Shown one piece after another: positions 20,544-28,022 of a DNA stretch of 28,022 bases. Source of the stretch: a virus; the IMG/VR virus record IMGVR_UViG_3300028843_000269, positions 1-28,022 of that record, one strand, 5' to 3'. The number at the start of each line of letters is the position of its first letter. Within the stretch, counting starts at the first letter, position 1. Position numbers and translations under genes: made by a program. The notes below the pieces were generated by a model, which was not told the DNA's origin, searched no databases, and worked only from the letters and a program-made list of their open reading frames with translations.

Positions 20544-21153
20544 TAGCGATTCTGCTTATTTTTTAATTGCTCGTTTTTTTCTTCGTAAAACCAATTCCAC
20601 AGTAACATCTCTGTTGCTGTTAATTCGCCCTCTGGAAATATCGACGGCCTGACCTGATAGATAAACGCCCCGCGCATATCAAGTAAAACCATCATGGCTT
20701 TTATTTCGCCATCTTCCCAGAGTTTTCGGGCTTTTTTACATCCATTCCCAAATGCGATAATTCAACAATTTTATTGGTCAATGTGTAGAAAACGATGGGA
20801 AATGTTTCCGCTAGTTTTAATGCCAGCGGCTTATCAATACTGGGGGACACAGAACACGATACCAACTGCTCTAAGCGAATGACAATATCATTCGGTGTCT
20901 CGTCAGAAATCCCTACAGCACTTTTCAGCTCCTCTATCTTTTGCTTATCATTTGCAACAGCGGCCAATAGATTTGCTATATTTTTATTTTTTGCTGAGGA
21001 CTCATGGCCTTTAGCAATTTCATTAGCAGTTTGCCCGCGAACCGTCCAAACCTTTTCATCATCAGCAGAAAAAAACACATTCAATTCAGGTACCTTAATG
21101 CCACACGTTCGCGGCTCATAGGCCTGCTTCATAAACGCTGTATTATTAAACAT
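20543..21153 (-). CDS. Tail assembly chaperone GT, made by -1 frameshift
   Basis: Slippage by -1 at A-AAA-AAG (20737-20731, minus strand) moves ribosomes from the G frame after VKK into GCC CGA AAA, adding 62 residues (ARKLWEDGEIKAMMVLLDMR to the end, with ATEMLLWNWFYEE near the middle) before the stop at 20545-20543. The fusion would be about 203 residues. The extension looks like lambda gpT-type sequence, and the slippery heptamer is in the correct zero-frame phase. GT recruits tail tube subunits to the tape measure. Positions 20546-20700, which carry no ordinary ORF, are explained by this extension. Confidence 0.85.
20701..21153 (-). CDS. Tail assembly chaperone G
   Basis: The zero-frame product is 150 residues from the ATG at 21153, which overlaps the stop of the tail tube gene (TAATG); the longer open frame from 21198 lies inside that gene. 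It is a gpG-like chaperone by position, length and the frameshift arrangement: an N-terminal beta part (VPELNVFFSADDEKVWTVRG) and a helical C-terminal half (NDIVIRLEQLVSCSV, LALKLAETFPIVFYTLTNKI). It coats the tape measure together with GT during tail assembly and is absent from virions. Confidence 0.8.
   Translation of the reverse strand: MFNNTAFMKQAYEPRTCGIKVPELNVFFSADDEKVWTVRGQTANEIAKGHESSAKNKNIANLLAAVANDKQKIEELKSAVGISDETPNDIVIRLEQLVSCSVSPSIDKPLALKLAETFPIVFYTLTNKIVELSHLGMDVKKPENSGKMAK
20731..20737 (-). other. Slippery heptamer for -1 programmed frameshift
   Basis: A-AAA-AAG on the minus strand, read as GTA AAA AAG in the G frame, fits X-XXY-YYZ. It lies about 30 bases before the G stop, and the -1 frame then stays open for 62 codons up to the tape measure start. 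Confidence 0.85.
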
Positions 21154-22136
21154 TATGACGCTCGATTTGATGACGCCTGTGAAGCGGTAATGGTACAACT
21201 TACTTTAGGATTATCAGCTGCACCAAAAGTACGCCCTACGCCCAAAATACCCTGCGTTAATATATGCGGGGTTTTATTTTCATCCTGATAATATCTAAAC
21301 CAAAGATTCTGGCCAGCTGCCCCCACAATTGGATCGGTAATGCCATCTTTTAAAATGGCAGTGAACGAGCCTTGCCCCAGCGAACTGGAAGAAGACCCAA
21401 TGGTCGCTTTATAAACTTGCTCAGAACTGACACTATAGGACACCTCAGCGGGCACAAAATCATTAGCATGTGGCTGTTCAATAAACACGGGATCAGCATA
21501 AGAAGCATAAACGCCTTTAGGCACTCCGCCGGTATGAATAGCTGGCAAAGCTGCATTAAATGAGATTTGGGCCAGCAGATTATCAGCAGTATAAACAGGA
21601 AAATCAGAACGTTCTAAATGCGTACCTGGCACCTGAAAAATCTCAGCCGAAGTAATCGGACCGGCAACATTGGTTGTTGTTCTTACTTGCGCTATTTCAA
21701 TACTGCCGACTGGAATAAAAGGATGCGCACCTGGATCACCACGCACTTCACTAAAACTATCATCCGCACTATCGACACCTTTAACAATCGCTATTGCACC
21801 CGAACTATTAATCGTAATTGAACTGACACTTGCTTTATCAGTACTTGCACGTGTAATGGCCTGATCTACCCCAGCACTGACCGACTTTTTGACACCCGCT
21901 AAATAACAAGTGAGCGCAGGAATATCAACCACATTATCAGAACCTGATACAGATGGAATCACTGATAATCCTGTTAACACGCCATCCGGACGTACATCCG
22001 GCGAATTCCCGTCGGACTCTGAAAAGTGTATCGCTTGAGAGGTAAATGCGGTACGATCACCGCTATCGGCTAAAGCCTGCATTAGATACGGTGTTATACC
22101 GCTTTCCCAGTCCACTCTTGAGTTGACATTGCTCAT
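21153..22136 (-). CDS. Major tail tube protein
   Basis: The product is 327 residues, with AGGA seven bases before the ATG. It forms the tube of stacked rings. The sequence is beta-rich with little charge and many Ser/Thr/Gly. It includes EDENKTPHILTQGILGVGRT-like strands and a C-terminus of NPKVSCTITASQASSNRAS, fitting phage tail tube proteins (compare lambda gpV), though longer than gpV (about 246), possibly with an additional Ig-like domain. Position between the tail terminator and the G/GT chaperones is the strongest evidence. The stop forms TAATG with the next start. Confidence 0.82.
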   Translation of the reverse strand: MSNVNSRVDWESGITPYLMQALADSGDRTAFTSQAIHFSESDGNSPDVRPDGVLTGLSVIPSVSGSDNVVDIPALTCYLAGVKKSVSAGVDQAITRASTDKASVSSITINSSGAIAIVKGVDSADDSFSEVRGDPGAHPFIPVGSIEIAQVRTTTNVAGPITSAEIFQVPGTHLERSDFPVYTADNLLAQISFNAALPAIHTGGVPKGVYASYADPVFIEQPHANDFVPAEVSYSVSSEQVYKATIGSSSSSLGQGSFTAILKDGITDPIVGAAGQNLWFRYYQDENKTPHILTQGILGVGRTFGAADNPKVSCTITASQASSNRAS

Positions 22137-22151
22137 AATAAAATCCTGTAA

Positions 22152-22586
22152 TTAATAAACAGACGAAAACGGATCGCCTAATTTTGTTGTATAAATAATA
22201 TTAAAAAGAACTACCAGCGCGACCATCCCGCTACCATCGTCCGGATAAGTTGGTGTTGATGAAAAATATTCCAACGTTTCAGCCAGTCCGTTCAGCGTAA
22301 TATCTGACATCATTAACTGAATAACCTCCCCGATCACGTTAGCGCTTGAACTACTGGCATTTTGACCCGCTGCCAGTTGCCATTGAATTTCAATGGCGAT
22401 CGGAAATGTCATGCGCTGAATCTTATATTCAGAATCCAGCTTAATTTCTTCACCATCCCAGATTGAAACGTTTCTAATCGGCTCGTCATCATGCCAGCGC
22501 ACGCAGCGGGTTATTTCGGCAACTGACAGCGGTTGCGCCTTGGCCACAAAAGCCGCTATGATTTTTTCTCGAATCGTGTCAGCCAT
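22152..22586 (-). CDS. Tail terminator protein (gpU-like)
   Basis: The product is 144 residues. It is a lambda gpU-like tail terminator that caps the tail tube and joins it to the head. MADTIREKIIAAFVAKAQPL opens with the helix expected of the family, and ITRCVRWHDDEPI, then FPIAIEIQWQLAAGQNA and the closing VVLFNIIYTTKLGDPFSSVY follow the usual alpha/beta order. The start overlaps the end of the Z-like gene by eight bases. Family recognition is by pattern and by the Z-U-V gene order. Confidence 0.8.
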   Translation of the reverse strand: MADTIREKIIAAFVAKAQPLSVAEITRCVRWHDDEPIRNVSIWDGEEIKLDSEYKIQRMTFPIAIEIQWQLAAGQNASSSSANVIGEVIQLMMSDITLNGLAETLEYFSSTPTYPDDGSGMVALVVLFNIIYTTKLGDPFSSVY

Positions 22587-23163
22587 CGTTATATCTGTTT
22601 AATATAAAGTTTATTTGTGAGTCCAGTTCGCGTTGCAGTCTGTCAGCTGATTCAAACTCTACCTGGCGCGATAGACCCGGGGTTTTTTCATAAACCGTCG
22701 TGATTGATGGCCCAAAAAACTCATCAATAGGCAATCTTTTAGCATAAAACCCGTTACTAATTTCACGGCGACTAAATATGCCACGACGCCCGCTACTCAT
22801 CTGTGCATAAAAATAATGCGACAAACGAACCGCGCCTTTATTTTTATAGACCTTTAACGAAACACCCTTTTTTAACTTCCTATTTGTAAATAAAATAGCA
22901 GGGGTTAGTACGCGCTTTAAATGCAGTTTTGCACTTAATCGCAGTGCACTGGCCTTACTAATGCGCATATTTTTCTTAATCACTTTAGCTTTTAATGTGA
23001 CCGTTTTTCCTATGCCTTTTGCCGTAGCGGTTTTTGCGCCGGATACTGTTTTATTCAATGATCGTACAATGGCTAAATTCGCATCCCGTTGAATACCGCT
23101 TAACATCCGAATAACAGAATCAACCTGAGCCTGATCAACAGTAATCGCCTGTTGATTACTCAT
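22579..23163 (-). CDS. Minor tail protein Z-like
   Basis: The product is 194 residues, basic and rich in Lys, Arg and Ala in the first 110 (VRSLNKTVSGAKTATAKGIG, then AKVIKKNMRISKASALRLSA). This fits prophage minor tail protein Z (PF06763), which completes the tail in lambda and acts at the head-proximal end. VYEKTPGLSRQVEFESADRL is in the C-terminal part. The ATG overlaps the stop of the preceding gene by four bases. Confidence 0.8.
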   Translation of the reverse strand: MSNQQAITVDQAQVDSVIRMLSGIQRDANLAIVRSLNKTVSGAKTATAKGIGKTVTLKAKVIKKNMRISKASALRLSAKLHLKRVLTPAILFTNRKLKKGVSLKVYKNKGAVRLSHYFYAQMSSGRRGIFSRREISNGFYAKRLPIDEFFGPSITTVYEKTPGLSRQVEFESADRLQRELDSQINFILNRYNDG

Positions 23164-23459
23164 TTTTTCATTCTCAATGTCACATAAGCCCCATCATCAC
23201 TAACCACTGAATCAACGGTATAAGTGATGTTTTTATGCGTTATCTCATGACCCCGCTTAGGCTTTACCAGCAAATATTCTTTAAATAATTCAATTTGCGT
23301 TCGACTATCATTTGTATATCCCTCATCACCGACTTGCTCTACATCAAACTCGACAATAGCTTTAAATGTCTCCGTCCAACCTTCGCCAGAATAGGTTACT
23401 GTATCCCCCAGCACGTCTAATATCGCCTCATCGGGGAAGTCGTCAACAAAATCATTCAT
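23160..23459 (-). CDS. Head-tail joining protein (gpFII-like)
   Basis: The frame extends to 23483, but the ATG at 23459 lies one base after the stop of the upstream gene and gives a 99-residue product (MNDFVDDFPDEAILDVLGDT), while the longer form overlaps it. The product is small and beta-rich (AIVEFDVEQVGDEGYTNDSR, then TYTVDSVVSDDGAYVTLRMK), like lambda gpFII, which seals the head and forms the docking site for the tail. The assignment depends chiefly on the place between head and Z genes. Confidence 0.65.
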   Translation of the reverse strand: MNDFVDDFPDEAILDVLGDTVTYSGEGWTETFKAIVEFDVEQVGDEGYTNDSRTQIELFKEYLLVKPKRGHEITHKNITYTVDSVVSDDGAYVTLRMKK

Positions 23460-23460
23460 C

Positions 23461-23721
23461 TTATTTAAAAATTTTATCTGCAAAAAAAGTAATCACTGCA
23501 AACATACCGCTGACAATAAAAATAACAGCGCCAATAAAACTTTTTTGACTACTCATATATTGTTTTATTTCATGCAGATCTTGCTTAAATTCTTCAACCT
23601 CTGCCGCCCTTCTTTCATCTGCAGCAGTTTCCATCTGCTCTCTCATTTTTCGATACAGAATATTTTGAGAAAATTGTTTTTCTAATTCAGTAATTCGTTC
23701 ATAACAATTTTGATCTTGCAT
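23461..23721 (-). CDS. Coiled-coil membrane protein
   Basis: The product is 86 residues. Residues 5-55 are a charged helix with heptad character (ERITELEKQFSQNILYRKMR, then ERRAAEVEEFKQDLHEIKQ). Residues 60-80 are one membrane helix (FIGAVIFIVSGMFAVITFF), followed by a short basic end (ADKIFK), so the bulk faces the cytoplasm if the positive-inside rule holds for DKIFK. The layout recalls XhlA-type haemolysin or holin accessory proteins and tethering proteins, but no clear family match can be made. It lies in line with the lipase and lipoprotein genes. Confidence 0.65.
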   Translation of the reverse strand: MQDQNCYERITELEKQFSQNILYRKMREQMETAADERRAAEVEEFKQDLHEIKQYMSSQKSFIGAVIFIVSGMFAVITFFADKIFK

Positions 23722-23726
23722 AGTCT

Positions 23727-23951
23727 CTAAGGCACTTTATTAACTAGCGTTTGAATAATTTGTAACTGCATTTCGTTATACTTCATACCCTTCGCATTAC
23801 CAACAAGCTGACAATCTTTATCAATAACTAAATCAGCCGCCTTGACCTCACGCATTGAAATTATCTTAAGCTCGCAAGTATCACTTTTTAATCTGTAATA
23901 GGCACAGCTGTTAAGCAGCAATGCCATTGAAAATATCAATAATCTTTTCAT
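23727..23951 (-). CDS. Small lipoprotein coupled to the lipase gene
   Basis: The product is 74 residues. Residues 1-16 are a lipoprotein signal (MKRLLIFSMALLLNSC) with lipobox LNSC, so Cys16 should be lipidated and the mature protein would be about 59 residues in the periplasm on a membrane. The mature part is not proline-rich, so it does not look like an Rz1 spanin. The ATG overlaps the lipase stop (ATGA), so the two are translated together. Roles in protecting the cell from the lipase, in guiding it to the envelope or in superinfection exclusion are possible; none is shown. Confidence 0.75.
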   Translation of the reverse strand: MKRLLIFSMALLLNSCAYYRLKSDTCELKIISMREVKAADLVIDKDCQLVGNAKGMKYNEMQLQIIQTLVNKVP

Positions 23952-24622
23952 AACGCAGCAATATATAAATCAATATTATGGTCATCCCAAGTTGCATCTC
24001 GGTCAGGATCGGGTTGTAAAATAACGACCGGATAATTATGTCGATACCATTGTTTTTTAGGCAATAATGACATTAATTTAACTAGCACAGGATGGCCCAC
24101 TAAAGCATATATAAAAAACCCAATCCTATGAAATATATAACCCGGTAACGTTGGTACAATGTCAGATTTATAGCGATAATTCCATTGTGAAAAATCATAT
24201 CTTTTAGCGGTTAATTGTGCCATGGGAGAGCCAAAGCCCACCCATTGTTTAATCACAAATCCCTTTGCCTGCAATTTCACAGCCGCGAGCAGTGCCAACG
24301 CACCACCCAGAGAATGTCCAGTACAAATAACCGGCAGATCCATCACTAAATGATCTGCAATAAAATCAGCAACAGGCCGAGCACCTTTCAAAAATCCGGC
24401 ATGCACCCAACCGCAGTCTTTGTCATACCAGGGCAATATACGCATATCCCGTAAAACGTCAATCCAGTCCGAACCTGCAAATAAAGCACCTGCTTCAGTA
24501 CCTCGAAATGCGACCACCTGGACATTATCAAAATATTTGATAATAACCTCGCATTCGTTGACGTTAAAGACGACTTGGCTGTAGCTGTCTTTGCAGATTT
24601 GGGCTAGGGCTTTGGGGTTCAT
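23948..24622 (-). CDS. Class 3 lipase (alpha/beta hydrolase)
   Basis: The product is 224 residues. It is a Lipase_3-family serine hydrolase, so it should cleave fatty-acyl esters of glycerides or phospholipids. The family motifs are in order: VAFRGTE (37-43, oxyanion side), TGHSLGGALA with nucleophile Ser104 (101-110), Asp154 in YKSDIVP, and His215 in DDHNIDLY, a complete triad. No signal peptide is present. Hydrophobic residues 168-185 (GFFIYALVGHPVLVKLM) may be a lid or membrane contact. It lies between the capsid and head-tail joining genes in the position where lambda has FI, and its start is a weakly preceded ATG. A lytic, membrane-damaging or virion-carried enzyme are all plausible. Confidence 0.88.
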   Translation of the reverse strand: MNPKALAQICKDSYSQVVFNVNECEVIIKYFDNVQVVAFRGTEAGALFAGSDWIDVLRDMRILPWYDKDCGWVHAGFLKGARPVADFIADHLVMDLPVICTGHSLGGALALLAAVKLQAKGFVIKQWVGFGSPMAQLTAKRYDFSQWNYRYKSDIVPTLPGYIFHRIGFFIYALVGHPVLVKLMSLLPKKQWYRHNYPVVILQPDPDRDATWDDHNIDLYIAAL

Positions 24623-24629
24623 TGACTAC

Positions 24630-25661
24630 TTATGTCCGCCTTGCTCTTTGTAGCATAGCTGGCCGTGTACAAACATGTAATGGGTAACTATAAGCTTCAA
24701 TATCCGCGTACATATTACGATCACGATCTGGCACAATCATCGGATACATGCGCTCACCCAACTGACCAATAGTATCAAACTTTTCAGATGGACTAAAAAC
24801 CTCAAGAAATGCTCCGGGCGCATTCACTGGAAAGAATTTTGCTTCATCTGTCGCAATGCTAACAGTCGTTCCATCATCAGTCCCGCGATAATTCTCGAAA
24901 GTAATACCGCCATAGTTGAACATTTCATAGACCGCTCCAGAGCGTAAATCTGATGCTTCTTGGGTATTTAAATAAGTCTCACGGACTTCCTTATGCGCAG
25001 TCAAATCATCCCAGAAGCCATCACCGCATAAGCAATAGACGGTCGTGCCGGGAACCCATGCGCCTTTTGAGGCCCTCATCATTTGCCTGACAACCTGCGA
25101 GCATTTTTTACGTACTGCGCCAGATGCAGGCGAAGCATTATCAAGATCAAAATCTATTTCTGTTGCTTGCGTGACGCCAAATTCAGAAAACCAGTCGATA
25201 ATGGTTGAACCATCGGCATCTTTTACAACGCCCTGAATAGACCCAAGACGCATATTCTCCAGCGTCATTTCTATCTGACTCTGTAAGCCAACCGGCCCTG
25301 CAAGACGACGTAGAATTTCAGCCTGAACCTGCATTTGCTCGCTTTCAGTTCCAAACGCACGAATATTAGCTAATTCAGACGCATTAATGCGGTCAGCCAT
25401 CATAATTCTGGACGTTTTGAAATTACGCATTGCGCGCTTTTCTGTTTTTCGCGTATCTGGATCAGCACCACGATTTGAAGTTTGAATGAGGCCTAATACC
25501 CCGTCACGACTTTCGATAGAGACATCTTCAGTACGCACTGGATTCGGTATAAAAACGGGCATTTCACCCAAGCGCATGGGTCGATAATCAACCGCCGAAA
25601 TTGCATTAAGCATAGACACCAGGCTAAAGGCGTTACTGTTAAATACATCTAATGTAGCCAT
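24630..25661 (-). CDS. Major capsid protein (lambda gpE family)
   Basis: The product is 343 residues, close to lambda gpE (341). AGGAG lies eight bases before the ATG at 25661, the strongest ribosome binding site of the late operon, as suits the most abundant protein. Family landmarks are MPVFIPNPVRTEDVSIESRD (34-53), the N-terminal EXXXR-like helix region at about 85-130, YCLCGDGFWDDLTAHKEVRE (208-227), then NYRGTDDGTTVSIATDEAKF and FFPVNAPGAFLEVFSPSEK, and YPMIVPDRDRNMYADIEAYS near the end. It makes the HK97-fold shell. Confidence 0.93.
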   Translation of the reverse strand: MATLDVFNSNAFSLVSMLNAISAVDYRPMRLGEMPVFIPNPVRTEDVSIESRDGVLGLIQTSNRGADPDTRKTEKRAMRNFKTSRIMMADRINASELANIRAFGTESEQMQVQAEILRRLAGPVGLQSQIEMTLENMRLGSIQGVVKDADGSTIIDWFSEFGVTQATEIDFDLDNASPASGAVRKKCSQVVRQMMRASKGAWVPGTTVYCLCGDGFWDDLTAHKEVRETYLNTQEASDLRSGAVYEMFNYGGITFENYRGTDDGTTVSIATDEAKFFPVNAPGAFLEVFSPSEKFDTIGQLGERMYPMIVPDRDRNMYADIEAYSYPLHVCTRPAMLQRARRT

Positions 25662-25675
25662 TTATTTATCTCCTA

Positions 25676-26041
25676 TTATCTAACTATAATGTCAACGGTT
25701 TCTAATGACGTAATGCCATCTGTTTTATTGCCGGCTGAAATGCCCGTAATCCAGACAATCTCATCCCCACTGACCTCAGCCATACGTGAAATAGCAACAC
25801 CGTCAACATCACCCGCTGTTGCATCCACTGCATCAAACAAAATAGCAATCGCATCTTCAGAGCCATCAACACCGGCAGGGTCATGTTCGACATATTTACC
25901 CGAGGCCGTCACTAAACCTAAAACAGCCCCTGCAACCAGATTTTCACCAGACAAAACGGTAATGGCTTTTCGACTGATATAGCCATTGCCTTCTGAGACA
26001 ATAAACTCACCTGCGTGCGTTCCTTCTGTTAATGTTGTCAT
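25676..26041 (-). CDS. Head decoration protein (gpD-like)
   Basis: The product is 121 residues. It matches the head decoration protein family (PF02924, lambda gpD): THAGEFIVSEGNGYISRKAI at the start, LSGENLVAGAVLGLVTASGK in the middle and the closing beta strands. Trimers cap the expanded capsid and stabilise it. The ATG overlaps the protease stop (ATGA), and it precedes the capsid gene as in lambda (C-Nu3-D-E). Confidence 0.9.
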   Translation of the reverse strand: MTTLTEGTHAGEFIVSEGNGYISRKAITVLSGENLVAGAVLGLVTASGKYVEHDPAGVDGSEDAIAILFDAVDATAGDVDGVAISRMAEVSGDEIVWITGISAGNKTDGITSLETVDIIVR

Positions 26042-26439
26042 GAGCGCTTACCTCCGTTCATTGCAACTAATTTAGTCGCTGCTTTATCCCACCCTGCTTT
26101 CCCGTCATCCGATCCAGCTTGATTATCTTCACCATCCGCCCCTACTTTAGGGTTTCCCATGGCGTCCATGTGTTTTTTAAACTCATTTCCACCCGCCGTG
26201 GTATCCTGCGCCGCAGCCGGTGCTGCTGCCAATAATTTACCTACCGTTTCAGCATCCATATCGGTCTCAAATGCAAACGCTCTGGCTTGTGCATCGCGAC
26301 CCTTTGCTTCATCGTGGTTTAAAATGGCGCTGATTCGAGTGCGTTCTGCACTAACCCCCGCCACATATCCTTCATCACGGCTTGCTGATAAAGCGTGCTC
26401 ATTCGCAGCCGCATCAGTGCCATTATTTTCTATACTCAT
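26038..26439 (-). CDS. Internal scaffolding protein (Nu3-like), same frame
   Basis: Within the protease gene, AGGA lies seven bases before an in-frame ATG at 26439 (MSIENNGTDAAANEHALSAS), which would give 133 residues identical to the protease C-terminus. Lambda makes Nu3 scaffold from gene C in just this way. The helical, Ala/Asp-rich sequence (DEAKGRDAQARAFAFETDMD, then AAAPAAAQ) fits a scaffold. It is inferred from the internal start signal and lambda logic. Confidence 0.65.
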   Translation of the reverse strand: MSIENNGTDAAANEHALSASRDEGYVAGVSAERTRISAILNHDEAKGRDAQARAFAFETDMDAETVGKLLAAAPAAAQDTTAGGNEFKKHMDAMGNPKVGADGEDNQAGSDDGKAGWDKAATKLVAMNGGKRS

Positions 26440-27297
26440 CGTTAAATCCTGTGTTGTTTTAGAAAAATTTTGCTGCATTTCAATCAGCATACTATCGGCT
26501 GTTGCTATTACATCAGCCAATCCCGCGTCAATAGCAGACTGTCCTGTAAAGACACCCGCTTCCTGTGCGCGGATCACATCCACAGACAGGCCTCTATATT
26601 GACTAATTGTGTTGACAAACAGCGTGTATAAACTATCCACTTCTGTCTGAAAACGCGCTCTAACAGCATCACTTAAGGGTTCAAACTGATTACCATCTAC
26701 TTTATGTGATCCTGCAAAAATATGTTCAATGCGTATCCCTTCTTTTTCGGCCATTTTAGAGACATCTGCATGACGCATTACGACACCGACAGAGCCCGCA
26801 ATACCAGTCTGTGTAATGCTGATTTTGTTGGTCGCTGACGCTAATAAATAATTTGCCGAGGCCGATAAATTAGAAATTGCCGAATAGATTGGTTTTAGCG
26901 TGGCCCATGTTTTTATCTGGTCGGCCAATTCAAATGCCCCCGCTACTTCACCGCCGGGGGAACTCATTTCCAACAATATGCCATGTACATCTGGGTCGAC
27001 TATGGCCGCATTAATTGATTTACCAATATTGTCATAGCCTTGTACAAAACTGCTATCACCTTCTAAATGGCCACGGTGTGCTAATACGCCAAATACGCCA
27101 ATCACAGCAATCCCACCAATCACCTGATAACCTGGGCGCTTTTTTTCGCCAGTGGCTATCATGGCCATATCTTTATTAACGGTATAATCCTGTATGCCGA
27201 AACGATCACCAATACCGGCAATAATGGCATCCAGTTTTGCGGGGTGAATCATTAACGGCGTGTTGAAGATGCGCCCAAATAATTGTGGATTACGCAT
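26038..27297 (-). CDS. S49-family prohead protease with C-terminal scaffold domain
   Basis: The frame extends to 27348, but the ATG at 27297 (MRNPQLFGRI) overlaps the portal stop and begins the normal lambda-gpC-like N-terminus, giving 419 residues. The SppA-type fold has EMSSPGGEVAGAF (110-122), the nucleophile Ser169 in GIAGSVGVV and the probable base Lys199 in AGSHKVDG. The C-terminal third (from about 287) is acidic and helical, as in Nu3 scaffolding domains. The protease trims scaffold and portal during head assembly. It is the second gene of the visible late operon. Confidence 0.9.
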   Translation of the reverse strand: MRNPQLFGRIFNTPLMIHPAKLDAIIAGIGDRFGIQDYTVNKDMAMIATGEKKRPGYQVIGGIAVIGVFGVLAHRGHLEGDSSFVQGYDNIGKSINAAIVDPDVHGILLEMSSPGGEVAGAFELADQIKTWATLKPIYSAISNLSASANYLLASATNKISITQTGIAGSVGVVMRHADVSKMAEKEGIRIEHIFAGSHKVDGNQFEPLSDAVRARFQTEVDSLYTLFVNTISQYRGLSVDVIRAQEAGVFTGQSAIDAGLADVIATADSMLIEMQQNFSKTTQDLTMSIENNGTDAAANEHALSASRDEGYVAGVSAERTRISAILNHDEAKGRDAQARAFAFETDMDAETVGKLLAAAPAAAQDTTAGGNEFKKHMDAMGNPKVGADGEDNQAGSDDGKAGWDKAATKLVAMNGGKRS

Positions 27298-28022
27298 CGG
27301 CGTCCTCTTCTTTTTTGTTTTGTTCATCACTGTCAGCATAAAACTCACTTAAGTCTTCATCAGCGGTTGCCAGACTATCGACCCCAGCTTTTGAAAAGCC
27401 AGCGATATAGTAAGCTGCCTGGTCAGGCAGTCCCACTGCACGGGTTTTATCCATTGCTAACTTTAATTCCCTAACGCGCTGCTCTTGTACTTCTTCATAA
27501 TCCACACCGAGGACTGCACATTCTTCCTGCTGTGTCGTATGCGTCATACCAAGTCTAAGGTCAGCCGCTTTGGCATCTTTTACAGGATCAATCGACCCAC
27601 GGCCCGAAAATACCCATCGGTTACTTAAAAAAGAGTGTTTTTGTTCGTAATATCCCGGGGCTTCAACGCGTTCTAGATTGATAGCTTCTTCCATCCAACA
27701 TTCGTATATGGGATCTATCCATTGGTCTTGCAACCATTTACGTTTTGAATGAAAATAACGCCACGCCTCAATTAACGCCGCTCGGGCAGAACTGTAATTG
27801 GTTTTTGAAAAGTCTTTTAATAGCAGTTCATAGGGCATGTTTAGCCCGGCTGACATGTGGCGCATGATGGCTTCCATGAATCCATCAAAAGCGGTGTTTG
27901 GTCTGCCGGCGGTTGCATCCGAGGCTTTAAAACCAGCGGGGACTACTTGATAAGTACCGCCACTCATTTTGCGTTTATTAATGCTATCAGCTGCACTTTG
28001 ATAGTAACTGCTAGTACTAACA
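27290..28022 (-). CDS. Portal protein (lambda gpB family), partial
   Basis: The C-terminal part of the portal protein. The frame is open to the right edge of the window, and no start is needed at 27967, since sequence upstream (STSSYYQSAADSINKRK) continues the same protein. The conserved gpB-type segment is NMPYELLLKDFSKTNYSSAR, then AALIEAWRYFHSKRKWLQD (about 100 residues in). Twelve copies form the ring through which DNA is packaged. The stop overlaps the protease start. Terminase genes should lie just beyond the edge. Confidence 0.9.
   Translation of the reverse strand, partial: VSTSSYYQSAADSINKRKMSGGTYQVVPAGFKASDATAGRPNTAFDGFMEAIMRHMSAGLNMPYELLLKDFSKTNYSSARAALIEAWRYFHSKRKWLQDQWIDPIYECWMEEAINLERVEAPGYYEQKHSFLSNRWVFSGRGSIDPVKDAKAADLRLGMTHTTQQEECAVLGVDYEEVQEQRVRELKLAMDKTRAVGLPDQAAYYIAGFSKAGVDSLATADEDLSEFYADSDEQNKKEEDADA

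Noticed and set aside
23461-23951. Two-component spanin (Rz/Rz1)
   Set aside because: The lipoprotein is not proline-rich, the genes are not nested, and the membrane helix of the partner is C-terminal, not N-terminal.
1-28022. CRISPR array, insertion sequence, rRNA
   Set aside because: No evenly spaced direct repeats of CRISPR size, no transposase motifs and no rRNA sequence were seen.

Overview
The window is a large part of the genome of a temperate, lambda-like siphovirus, AT-rich, most likely from a gammaproteobacterium. The host call is an inference from the lambda-type head and tail gene order, the tRNA-Ser 3' end used as attachment core and the family relationships. No host gene is present. 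The order matches the phage (unintegrated) form of lambda. Late genes on the minus strand run leftwards towards an attP at about 10.9-11.1 kb. The integrase runs towards the same attP on the plus strand. The immunity region follows, and the early replication operon leaves the left edge on the minus strand. Terminase and the start of the portal gene lie beyond the right edge.

Right arm (28022 down to 17907), minus strand: portal (cut by the edge), S49 prohead protease with an internal scaffold start, decoration protein, major capsid protein, a class 3 lipase with a coupled lipoprotein and a coiled-coil membrane protein where a lambda FI gene would be expected, then FII-, Z- and U-like connector genes, tail tube, a tail chaperone pair made by a -1 frameshift (G and GT), and the tape measure. 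From 17910 to 11269 the tail-tip cassette is not lambda-like: six structural proteins without clear counterparts, one with 19-residue repeats.

Middle (11268 to 6370): attP (25-bp tRNA-Ser core flanked by two copies of a 17-bp arm-type repeat), integrase overlapping an excisionase, and a plus-strand operon of small genes. That operon includes a lytic transglycosylase, an HNH-like protein and several frameshifted or very small ORFs among hairpins.

Immunity and early region (6370 to 1): five copies of an AACC-NNN-GGTT-type operator sit in two intergenic clusters (three at 4962-5039, two at 6336-6369). They overlap divergent promoters for a Cro/YdaS-like protein (apparently leaderless), a short repressor without a peptidase domain, a tail-anchored membrane protein of unknown function, and the plus-strand operon. 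The early operon then holds a LuxR-type regulator, small zinc-ribbon and membrane proteins, a RebB-like protein, a cysteine-rich small gene that seems to use an ATT start, DnaB helicase, and a DnaT-domain replication protein. The DnaT-domain gene carries iteron-like repeats that may be the replication origin.

The items most worth a second look are the lipase/lipoprotein/membrane cassette inside the head-tail operon, the RebB-like gene, the two-cluster operator system, and the tail-anchored protein in the immunity region.
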